Source: Sphingobacteriales bacterium
GTDB lineage: Bacteria > Bacteroidota > Bacteroidia > Chitinophagales > Chitinophagaceae
Reading direction: 5' to 3'
NCBI GenBank assembly: GCA_024640385.1
Contig: JAHEFC010000002.1
Location: 15,072 to 27,516 of the forward strand
DNA length: 12,445 nucleotides
The position numbers and the translations under genes are program-made. A model generated the notes under the pieces. The model was not told the DNA's origin and did no database searches. It saw only the letters and a list, made by a program, of their open reading frames with translations. This document shows positions 6,403-12,445 of this stretch, piece after piece; the stretch's first letter is position 1; the number at the start of each line of letters is the position of its first letter.

Positions 6403-7472
6403 TATTTAACTTTTGCAGCTTTCCAGCCCCTGGTCACGGCTTTGTGAACTTTACTGTTCTGACCAAACAATTTTCTTGCCTGCGAAATGGTTGCATTTTT
6501 TGCTTCTGCAAAATCCGATCGGTTGTTTAAAGATTCCGTCAATGCAGCATACCACACCTTCCCAACTGTTTCCCAGGCAAATCCTCCGGCTTCCATAGCG
6601 GCAGTGTAAAAAGCAAAATTAGGGATACCTGAATTGTAATGCACCCCGCCCCAATCCCCTTTTTCAGTATTGGGGAAATGTAAGTATTTATCCATGGTGG
6701 CCGGTTGCGGGTCGTCTCCCCAACTCGGATGGTCTTTAAAAGCTGTTCCCGGGGCAGCAAGACTTCTCAGCGCATATGAATCACCAAGCATAATGTTCTC
6801 GCCGATCAGCCAGTTGCTTTGCTCAACATTTTGTTTCAGTGCAAACTGCTTTACCATGATGCCGAACACATCAGAAAAAGATTCGTTCAATGCGCCTGGC
6901 TGATTCTCATAATCGAAATTGGCAGCATACTGTGTTACGCCATGTGCAAGCTCATGCGCAATGATGTCAATATCCAGCGTAAAAGACCCAAATACCTTTT
7001 TATCTCCATCTCCAAATACCATCTGCCGGCCGTTCCACATGGCGTTCTTGTATTTCTTTCCATAGTGGATCGAATTCACCAGGGTGAGGCCATCACCGTC
7101 CAGACTGTTTCTTTTGAAGATCGAGTAATAAAAATTCCAGGTCTGTTTTGTACCGTTCAGCACATTTTTAGCATCCTTGTCTTTAGCGATCTCAGTAGTC
7201 TTCATCCGCTTGCCCGGCAGGCTATACTTGTGACCCACATGATACAGTTCTATACTGGCTCTTGGTTTGGCTGGCTTGGCTTTGGATACCAGCATCATTT
7301 CCATATTGGCCTTGGGCATGGCCGAGAAGAACATACGGTCACTCCTGAACCGGTAATTCCTGAGGTCATTATCCAGCGATTCCGCCAGCGGAACATCTTT
7401 GGTTTTCTTGAACTTGTTAGAAATATAAGGCGGAAGGATGCACTGCACTGGATTTCTGAAACTGGTACACAT
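6402..7472 (-). CDS. protealysin-like M4 family zinc metallopeptidase
   Basis: A 356-residue thermolysin-family (M4) peptidase. The zinc-binding HELAH is at residues 173-177 within DIIAHELAHGVTQ, the third ligand Glu197 is in GALNESFSD, and the catalytic-site His278 is in GGVHYNSGIPNFAFY. The N-terminus has no signal peptide and a short precursor containing CILPPYISNKF (11-21), resembling the PP-containing motif of protealysin-type propeptides; family precursors are removed by self-cleavage. Length and lack of secretion signal fit a protealysin-like enzyme rather than a secreted thermolysin with its long propeptide. The emfourin-like gene overlaps its stop. A candidate promoter lies at 7566-7596. 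Targets are unknown; a link with the nearby eCIS, as cargo or processing enzyme, is conjecture. All catalytic residues are present. Confidence 0.93.
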   Translation of the reverse strand: MCTSFRNPVQCILPPYISNKFKKTKDVPLAESLDNDLRNYRFRSDRMFFSAMPKANMEMMLVSKAKPAKPRASIELYHVGHKYSLPGKRMKTTEIAKDKDAKNVLNGTKQTWNFYYSIFKRNSLDGDGLTLVNSIHYGKKYKNAMWNGRQMVFGDGDKKVFGSFTLDIDIIAHELAHGVTQYAANFDYENQPGALNESFSDVFGIMVKQFALKQNVEQSNWLIGENIMLGDSYALRSLAAPGTAFKDHPSWGDDPQPATMDKYLHFPNTEKGDWGGVHYNSGIPNFAFYTAAMEAGGFAWETVGKVWYAALTESLNNRSDFAEAKNATISQARKLFGQNSKVHKAVTRGWKAAKVK

Positions 7473-7565
7473 AGTTTGGTGTTTTGGATTTACATTGGTT
7501 AGCTAGTTTTGGTAGTGCATTTGAGATTTGCCTTTTACCTCCCAATCAAAATGCACACTGTTTTA

Positions 7566-7596
7566 GAAATATAAAATATTTTGAAGATTTCTGCAA
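7566..7596 (-). promoter_or_regulatory. candidate Bacteroidetes-type promoter for peptidase-inhibitor pair
   Basis: On the minus strand, TTG (7594-7596) is followed after exactly 20 bases by TATATTTC (7566-7573), seven of eight matches to the Bacteroidetes -7 consensus TAnnTTTG at a normal spacing. It would start transcription near 7559 and give a leader of about 87 bases before the M4 gene at 7472. The region is AT-rich, so a chance match is possible. No Shine-Dalgarno site is evident right before the start codon. Confidence 0.4.
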
Positions 7597-7641
7597 GTTT
7601 TTGCCACATTTAAACCCACAAATACAAGTGAAAAAATCCGA

Positions 7642-9663
7642 TCACTTCTCAATCAACAACCCCTCTGAAGAATTAACCCCCTTCAGGTATTTGTCGACCC
7701 ATGCCATCCAGTACTTGCTGACTTCTCTCTGACGAACCGGATCCGAAGCATTATGCGCGGGCAAAGGCCAAGCAATGAACCGGGTGGTCACTCCATTATC
7801 CATCAGCGCATGGTATAGTTTATAGGATTGCGTCACCGGCACCCTTGGATCTTCCGTATTGGCAAGGATCAACGTGGGTGCTTTCGTTTTGTGCGCATAG
7901 GTGATGGGCGACTGGTCAACATATTTTTGCATATTGCCCTTGTAAGGCGACCCCAATGTTCTGCCCCAATTCACATTTCCATCACTTAAGTTGTACTGAT
8001 CGTTGAGTTCAGTAACAGCAGCACCCGCAACAGCAGCTTTCCATACATCGTAATTTCCTGCCAGCCATGCCGTCATGTATCCGCCATAACTCCAGCCGGT
8101 TACCGCCATCTTCGCTGAGTCGATCATACCCGTGCCGATGAGTTTAGTGACTCCTGCCATTACATCCCTTCCTGGCCCGGCACCGGCATCCTGCGCAATC
8201 GCGAGCTTATATTTAGACCCGAGGTTATCTCTCCCCCTGTAATTGGGTTCAAAAACAAAATATCCTTTGTTGGCGAAGAGCTGGGAACGAGGTGCAAAAT
8301 TTTCAATGGAAGCCGCATTAGGCCCTCCGTGAACAATGAGTACCAGGGGATATTTTTTGCCGGGCGTATAGTCCGTTGGATATGTCAGTGACCCACTATG
8401 GCTGAACCCCTCGAGCTCCCACCTGATGGTTTCTGTTTTACCGAGAGACATCGTACGAACCGCTTCATTAAAATTGGTCAGCCGCTTTGGAGCCGTGGTA
8501 GCACTCTCCATATAATACAATTCAGTGGGTGTGTTGGGATCCGTTGCAGTGAAAGCAATGGAACCATTCTTGCCTACATTCATATCTACCCAGAACGACC
8601 AGTTTGGACTCAGCGTTCCAAGGTTTAGTTTCTTAGCGGCACCATCCAGGGGTTGTAACCAGAGTGAAGTACGATGGTCATCATGCCCGCCGATCAATAG
8701 TGTTTTTCCATCGGGCATCCAGATGGCCCTGTAGATATCCCTGTCCAGCGCAAGAGTCGCATTCTTTCCATTTCCACCTGTTGGCGATGTGACCCAGATG
8801 TCGTTGATGTTTCCGCGCGTCCCTTCTCGTGTATACCAATACGTTAGTTTGGATCCGTCTTGAGACAAGGTAGGATAACCTTCCATCTGGTCCCTGGTGG
8901 TCAGGGGCTTAATGGAACCATCGGCCACATTAAGTATCTGTGTTGACCGGTACATATTATCGCCGGAATAAGAAGAGATCACTTTGACGAATACGATCTG
9001 CCTGCTGTCGGCAGACCATGATAGCGGGGAAGATGGAGGACCGGGCGGAATCGTAACCGGTAAGGACCATGAGCCCGAGGTCAGGCGTTTTGCTTCACCG
9101 CCTGTTGCGGGGATAAGCCAGATATGCGCGGGTTGCCTTGTTGCAGAGAGAAACATATCGTTGTTCCTGATCTCAAATGCATCGTATCCTTTTTTGACCA
9201 TGTCTTTACCGGGTACATCATCAGATGTAACGTATGCGATACTGGCTCCATCGGGACTCCAGGCATAGTGTTGAACGCCATTGGGCGCATTCGTGATCTG
9301 TTTGGCCTCACCACCAAGCATATTCAAAGCAAACAATTGGTTACCGCCAGCTGTGGTTCTTGCTACAAATGAAATGATCGATCCGTCTGGCGACCAGCGG
9401 GGCTGTGTTACTCCCTGGCGATCGAATGTAAGTGGTCGAATAGTGCCGGTGGCAATATCGACCAAATCGAGTTCTGTTTTGTATGTGTTTGATACAGTAT
9501 CTGCTTTTGAAACTATGATCGCAATCGTTTTTGTATCGGGCGAGATCTGGGGATCAGATATACCTACGAGTTTGACGAGGTCGTTCACTTCAAATTTCTT
9601 CTGGGAGAAAGCTGCGGTTGTTACCAATAAAAAAACGAGGAGCGTTCTGAAATGATATGCCAT
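7642..9663 (-). CDS. exported S9 family (prolyl oligopeptidase-like) serine peptidase
   Basis: A 673-residue S9 peptidase. A signal peptide covers about residues 1-20 (FRTLLVFLLVTTAAFSQ), so the enzyme should act in the periplasm or at the surface. An N-terminal beta-propeller of TolB/PD40-like repeats runs to about residue 400, marked by WSPDGS (90), WSPDGA (135), WSADSR (216), LSQDGS (266) and WMPDGK (315). The C-terminal alpha/beta-hydrolase domain has VHGGP (444-448), the nucleophile Ser525 in GWSYGGYMT, Asp605 in NTEDPRVP and His637 in LPAHNAS, a complete catalytic triad. Such enzymes cleave peptides, often after proline or from the N-terminus; the exact specificity cannot be told here. 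It is monocistronic by spacing: 85 bases to the ATPase upstream and 169 to the M4 gene downstream. Confidence 0.95.
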   Translation of the reverse strand: MAYHFRTLLVFLLVTTAAFSQKKFEVNDLVKLVGISDPQISPDTKTIAIIVSKADTVSNTYKTELDLVDIATGTIRPLTFDRQGVTQPRWSPDGSIISFVARTTAGGNQLFALNMLGGEAKQITNAPNGVQHYAWSPDGASIAYVTSDDVPGKDMVKKGYDAFEIRNNDMFLSATRQPAHIWLIPATGGEAKRLTSGSWSLPVTIPPGPPSSPLSWSADSRQIVFVKVISSYSGDNMYRSTQILNVADGSIKPLTTRDQMEGYPTLSQDGSKLTYWYTREGTRGNINDIWVTSPTGGNGKNATLALDRDIYRAIWMPDGKTLLIGGHDDHRTSLWLQPLDGAAKKLNLGTLSPNWSFWVDMNVGKNGSIAFTATDPNTPTELYYMESATTAPKRLTNFNEAVRTMSLGKTETIRWELEGFSHSGSLTYPTDYTPGKKYPLVLIVHGGPNAASIENFAPRSQLFANKGYFVFEPNYRGRDNLGSKYKLAIAQDAGAGPGRDVMAGVTKLIGTGMIDSAKMAVTGWSYGGYMTAWLAGNYDVWKAAVAGAAVTELNDQYNLSDGNVNWGRTLGSPYKGNMQKYVDQSPITYAHKTKAPTLILANTEDPRVPVTQSYKLYHALMDNGVTTRFIAWPLPAHNASDPVRQREVSKYWMAWVDKYLKGVNSSEGLLIEK

Positions 9664-9687
9664 AGCAGGGGCTTTAGTGTGTTTTGC

Positions 9688-9695
9688 TAAATATA
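9688..9695 (-). promoter_or_regulatory. possible -7 element of S9 peptidase gene
   Basis: TATATTTA on the minus strand matches TAnnTTTG at seven of eight positions and lies 24 bases before the start codon at 9663. No TTG occurs at the expected distance upstream, so this is a weak call. Confidence 0.22.
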
Positions 9696-9748
9696 GGAAA
9701 AAGGAAAGCGTAGCGGGATAAATAATACGGAGATGAAAGTCTGATCAT

Positions 9749-10885
9749 TCAAGACACCATTCCTCCATTTCTAATAAGTATCGACTCAACGTTGCCCATA
9801 TGGATTTGTCTGTATACCGAACCTGGATAATTGTTCGTAAAAGTGGCGGGGAACCTGGCGTTGGCAACCTCCGATGTTTTTATTTCGAATGCCGATAAGT
9901 TTTCACCTTCTTCAACCAGATCGATCTCCTGCTGCTGTGTTGTGCGCCAGAAATATTGTTTCACTGGAAGACCGTTATAGTGGATAAACTTCATCCTTTC
10001 CGCGATCACGAAGTTTTCCCATATTGCTCCTTTATCTGAGCGGATGTCAAATGGACGGAAATCATTGATCACGGCATTCCTGATACCGCAATCAAAAAAA
10101 TAGATCTTCCTCCCTTTCCTGATCTCATTGCGCACATTTCTGCTGAATGCGGGAAGCCTGAAGACCACAAAAGCTTTCTCAAGAAGATCGATGTATTTCT
10201 CCACGGTTTTATTATCTGTCCCTACGGTTCTACCCAACTCATTAAAACTCACCTCACTTCCCGCTTGCAATGCCAACGCTCTGACAAGCTTTTCCAACAG
10301 TTGCGGTTTCTTCAGTTGCTCCAGCATCAACAGATCTTTGTATAGATAACTGTTGGCGAGTAAGGCCAACAACTCTTTCTCTTCGCCGCGTTTGGTGACG
10401 ATCTCCGGATAATATCCGTATACCAACCTATGCTTAAGGCTCCTCTTCTCTTCCAGTAAACCATGATGAGTTACCATTTCTTCAAAGCTCAAAGGGAAAA
10501 GTTGAAACTCGTATTTCCTTCCCGTCAGTGGCTCATTGGTTCTATTGGCGAGATCAAATGAAGACGAACCCGTCGCGATTACTTGTACTTCTTTGATATG
10601 ATCAGTGATCAGCTTGATGGTGATACCTATGTCCGGAATTCTTTGCGCCTCGTCAATGTAGAGAATTGTCTTATTCCCGAGGATCGATCTTAATCCTGCG
10701 ACAGAAGCGTCCGTAAGCAACTTTCGGTCGTCGGCATCATCACCAGTCATAATAACAGGGTCTTTACCATGGGTAATAGCACTGACCAGGGTCGACTTAC
10801 CCACCTGTCGGGGGCCCAGCAGGATGATTGCTTTTCCCTTAAATAGCCGTTTCTCGATCTGATGCTGGATGATCCTATTTATCAT
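9749..10885 (-). CDS. AAA_14 / DUF4143 family ATPase
   Basis: A 378-residue P-loop ATPase of the common AAA_14 plus DUF4143 architecture. The Walker A motif GPRQVGKST is at residues 24-32, Walker B LYIDEAQ at 75-81 and the sensor-like ATGSSSFDL at 104-112. The DUF4143 part follows: FPLSFEEM (129-136), YGYYPEIV (156-163), a winged-helix-like section VSFNELGRTVGTDNKTVEKY (212-231), and a C-terminal FWRTTQQQEIDLVEE...AFEIK region (312-336) that looks like a PD-(D/E)xK nuclease-type fold with Asp322, Glu334 and Lys336. Members are widespread in Bacteroidota and archaea; their cellular role is unsettled, so I give none. The ATG at 10885 is embedded in the first of three operator-like repeats, suggesting tight and possibly self-imposed control through its winged helix. 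Confidence 0.92.
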   Translation of the reverse strand: MINRIIQHQIEKRLFKGKAIILLGPRQVGKSTLVSAITHGKDPVIMTGDDADDRKLLTDASVAGLRSILGNKTILYIDEAQRIPDIGITIKLITDHIKEVQVIATGSSSFDLANRTNEPLTGRKYEFQLFPLSFEEMVTHHGLLEEKRSLKHRLVYGYYPEIVTKRGEEKELLALLANSYLYKDLLMLEQLKKPQLLEKLVRALALQAGSEVSFNELGRTVGTDNKTVEKYIDLLEKAFVVFRLPAFSRNVRNEIRKGRKIYFFDCGIRNAVINDFRPFDIRSDKGAIWENFVIAERMKFIHYNGLPVKQYFWRTTQQQEIDLVEEGENLSAFEIKTSEVANARFPATFTNNYPGSVYRQIHMGNVESILIRNGGMVS

Positions 10886-10965
10886 ATTTTAGGATTGTAA
10901 ACCTAAATTATTATAATATTTTAGGATTACAAACCTATAATATTATAATATTCTGGGATTACCCA
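10884..10965. repeat. three tandem palindromic repeats, 32-base period, upstream of DUF4143 ATPase
   Basis: Three copies of a unit starting ATATTTTAGGATT begin at 10884, 10916 and 10948, exactly 32 bases apart, or about three turns of the helix. Copy 1 holds a perfect inverted repeat TTTAGG-N8-CCTAAA (10888-10907), copy 2 nearly the same (10920-10939, one arm base changed), and copy 3 is degenerate (ATATTCTGGGATT, with TGGG-ATTA-CCCA at 10954-10965). The AT-rich linkers (ATTATTATA type) are also conserved between copies 1 and 2. Copy 1 touches the start codon of the ATPase gene. The arrangement suggests phased operators on one face of the DNA. Confidence 0.8.
10930..10937 (-). promoter_or_regulatory. 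candidate -7 element inside operator repeat 2
   Basis: On the minus strand TAGGTTTG matches the Bacteroidetes -7 consensus TAnnTTTG at every fixed position and lies 44 bases before the ATPase start at 10885. It is part of the second palindrome, so a protein bound there would cover the promoter. No TTG is seen at the usual -33 distance. Copy 1 has the near match TAGGTTTA. Confidence 0.4.
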
Positions 10966-11001
10966 TACCAGATATCCTAAGATGCTGTATATGAACGCTT
11001 T

Positions 11002-11025
11002 AGCCCTTCTAATAAACAAAGGGCT
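11002..11025. terminator. hairpin between serine hydrolase and ATPase genes
   Basis: AGCCCTT (11002-11008) and AAGGGCT (11019-11025) form a seven-base-pair stem with a ten-base loop, 20 bases beyond the serine hydrolase stop at 11045. On the minus strand, where the hydrolase is transcribed, the stem is followed by AAAG rather than a T-tract, so it is at best a weak terminator or an RNA 3'-end protector. The TTGGTTT tract lies on the other strand. Confidence 0.4.
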
Positions 11026-11044
11026 TTGGTTTGCATCAACATCA

Positions 11045-12445
11045 TTACCGTCCTGCAACTACCGGTGTCATTTTGAATGTTGGATTCCTGCTATCGCTTA
11101 AATTCAATTCAATATCATATACCCCGGCCTTCACCACCATATTAGATCCATTGGATACCAGGGCCCCTTTTTCTCCTGTTCCTAAATTTCGTGTCCAATC
11201 ATTAAGGAGACGAAATTTAATTTCTCCATCTTTCAAACTGATCTTCCTGGCCATCCATTGATTGGTATCACCCTGTTTTTCAAATGGAATATCCGGACCC
11301 TCCCAGCCATTGGCTGTAGCTGAACCTGTAATGCCCCAATTGGCTTGTATTCTCGGACATTTGATCGTTCTTCCATTCTGTTCCAGAACCAGCGTATCAG
11401 CCATTTTGTTATGACCCCTCATGAACGATACGTAGCCATTGATCTCTGTGACATAGAACCTGTTCAGCCCCTCTGTAAATAAATTAGTGGTGCCCTGCCC
11501 CCTGGCCTGGACGGTAAGCACATCGTGGTCAATTTCTGCTATGAGGAAAGGTCCATTCGGGATCTGGTAAGTACCCTCGTAGTGTTTGAGCAGATTGGCC
11601 GATACCTTTTGATGCACCGGTACCTTGAATGGCTTTCCATATAAAATATTAAGGATCTGGCCAGTTATCCCATCAATGAAAAGTTCAGCATTGGCAAGTA
11701 CCACAATGCAAACATCATCTTCCGGAATACGGATGAACTGGGACCGATATCCCGCTGCACCGCCGCTATGTTTTACCATCTTCCTGTTCTCAAAAGAATC
11801 GACTTGCCAACCCAAACCATACTGGTTCTTTAGTGGTTGATACGCACTATCCTGTAGTTTCCTGTTGACCAGTTTATATCCCTGCAACGCCTGGTGAAAT
11901 ATCAGAAGATCCATGGGATCACTCCAAATGGCTCCTGCAGCATACGGGCCGGGGGGATCATAGATCATGGCAGGTTTCTTCAAATCACTATAATATAGGT
12001 CATATCCGATAGTTTTATCAGGAGAGTTGAGCAGCTTAAAATCAAATCCGGAATGCTTCATGCCCAAGGGCTTAAAAATATACTGGCTCATCGCCGCTTC
12101 ATAGGTGAGGCCCGTGATCTTGCTGATGATAAATCCCAGGAAAAAATAACCGGTATTGGAGTACGACCATGAAGATCCCGGTTCAAAATCCAATGGATAT
12201 TTCTTTGCGAAATCAATAAACTCTTTTTCAGATCCTCCCTTAATGTCGCTGGTTTGCGTGTATTCTTTCAGGCCCGACGTGTGAGATAATAAATTCGAAA
12301 TACTGATCTTACTGGCATACCCGATCTCCGGATAAAAATGGCTGAGCTTGGTTTCAAGGCTCAGTTTGCCATCTTGCACCAGCTTAAGGACCAGCGTTGA
12401 CGTGAATGTTTGGTTATTGAATAGATCTGAAAAATGCTATGCTCA
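11045..12445 (-). CDS. serine beta-lactamase-like hydrolase with DUF3471-like and SusE/SusF-like C-terminal domains; 5' partial, probable frameshift
   Basis: From a GTG at 12379 the main frame gives 444 residues: LVQDGKLSLETKLSHFYPEI, LLSHTSGL (30-37), the second active-site motif YSN (73-75) in PGSSWSYSNTGYFFLG, and HSGG (204-207) standing for the KTG-like third motif, all typical of class C beta-lactamase/esterase-type hydrolases. The SxxK motif is missing from this frame, but another frame, open to the window edge, reads SIFQIYSITK, which would join smoothly to TFTSTLVLKLVQDGK if one A were added near 12409-12411. The gene is therefore probably frameshifted right behind the nucleophile, or the base is a sequence error. 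Residues about 258-340 resemble DUF3471; about 346-440 (WGITGSATANGWEG...IKFRLLNDWTRNLG...AGVYDIELNL) resemble a SusE/SusF carbohydrate-binding domain. The N-terminus, including any signal peptide, is outside the window. Confidence 0.85.

Noticed and set aside
6819..7502. 227-codon plus-strand open frame
   Set aside because: It lies antisense to the M4 peptidase, whose catalytic motifs are all present; the plus-strand peptide has no domain pattern.
9281..9655. 124-codon plus-strand open frame
   Set aside because: Antisense shadow of the S9 peptidase N-terminus, which has a clear signal peptide and propeller repeats.
10884..10965. CRISPR-like array
   Set aside because: The unit is 32 bases including the linker, the linkers are near-identical AT-rich sequence rather than unique spacers, and there are no cas genes.
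11002..11031. Plus-strand intrinsic terminator
   Set aside because: The T-rich side follows the stem on the plus strand, but no plus-strand gene ends here.

Overview
The window looks like the chromosome of a Bacteroidota member, most likely near the Chitinophagaceae. The pointers are a DUF5908 small protein and a Bacteroidetes-style DUF4255 cap protein in a contractile injection system cluster, a SusE/SusF-like C-terminal domain, weak or absent Shine-Dalgarno sites, and -7 elements resembling TAnnTTTG. Nearly all genes lie on the minus strand; the exception is 5597-6130.

Region 1 (1-5276, minus strand, read right to left) is the front end of an extracellular contractile injection system (eCIS, a headless phage-tail-like particle). 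The order is a doubtful small ORF (5091-5249), a Pvc16/DUF4255 tail-terminator cap (4504-5094), an unrecognised 352-residue protein (3428-4486), the contractile sheath (1563-3401), a first inner-tube protein (1114-1545), a second tube protein that is frameshifted (678-1105), a 55-residue DUF5908 protein (509-676) and the start of an Afp7-like CIS tube/LysM protein (1-507, cut by the window edge). Spacing is tight throughout, with an ATGA overlap and two identical TGATATG junctions, so this reads as one operon. Baseplate, fibre, AAA ATPase and cargo genes would lie to the left of base 1.

Region 2 (5277-7641): a 320-base AT-rich divergent spacer with an inverted repeat separates the eCIS operon from a plus-strand gene for an unrecognised membrane-anchored helical protein. 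Converging on it with a 2-base gap is a two-gene unit: a protealysin-type M4 metallopeptidase and, overlapping it by one base, a small emfourin-like protein expected to inhibit that peptidase.

Region 3 (7642-12445) is ordinary accessory/housekeeping content: an exported S9 prolyl-oligopeptidase-family peptidase, an AAA_14/DUF4143 ATPase preceded by three operator-like repeats at an exact 32-base period, and a serine beta-lactamase-like hydrolase with an unusual C-terminal SusE/SusF-like domain. The hydrolase runs off the right edge and appears frameshifted exactly behind its catalytic SxxK motif.

The points most worth a second look are the unidentified protein between cap and sheath, the broken second tube gene (possibly a 13-base deletion between direct repeats), the phased operators at the DUF4143 ATPase, the hydrolase-SusE fusion, and the peptidase/inhibitor pair beside the eCIS.
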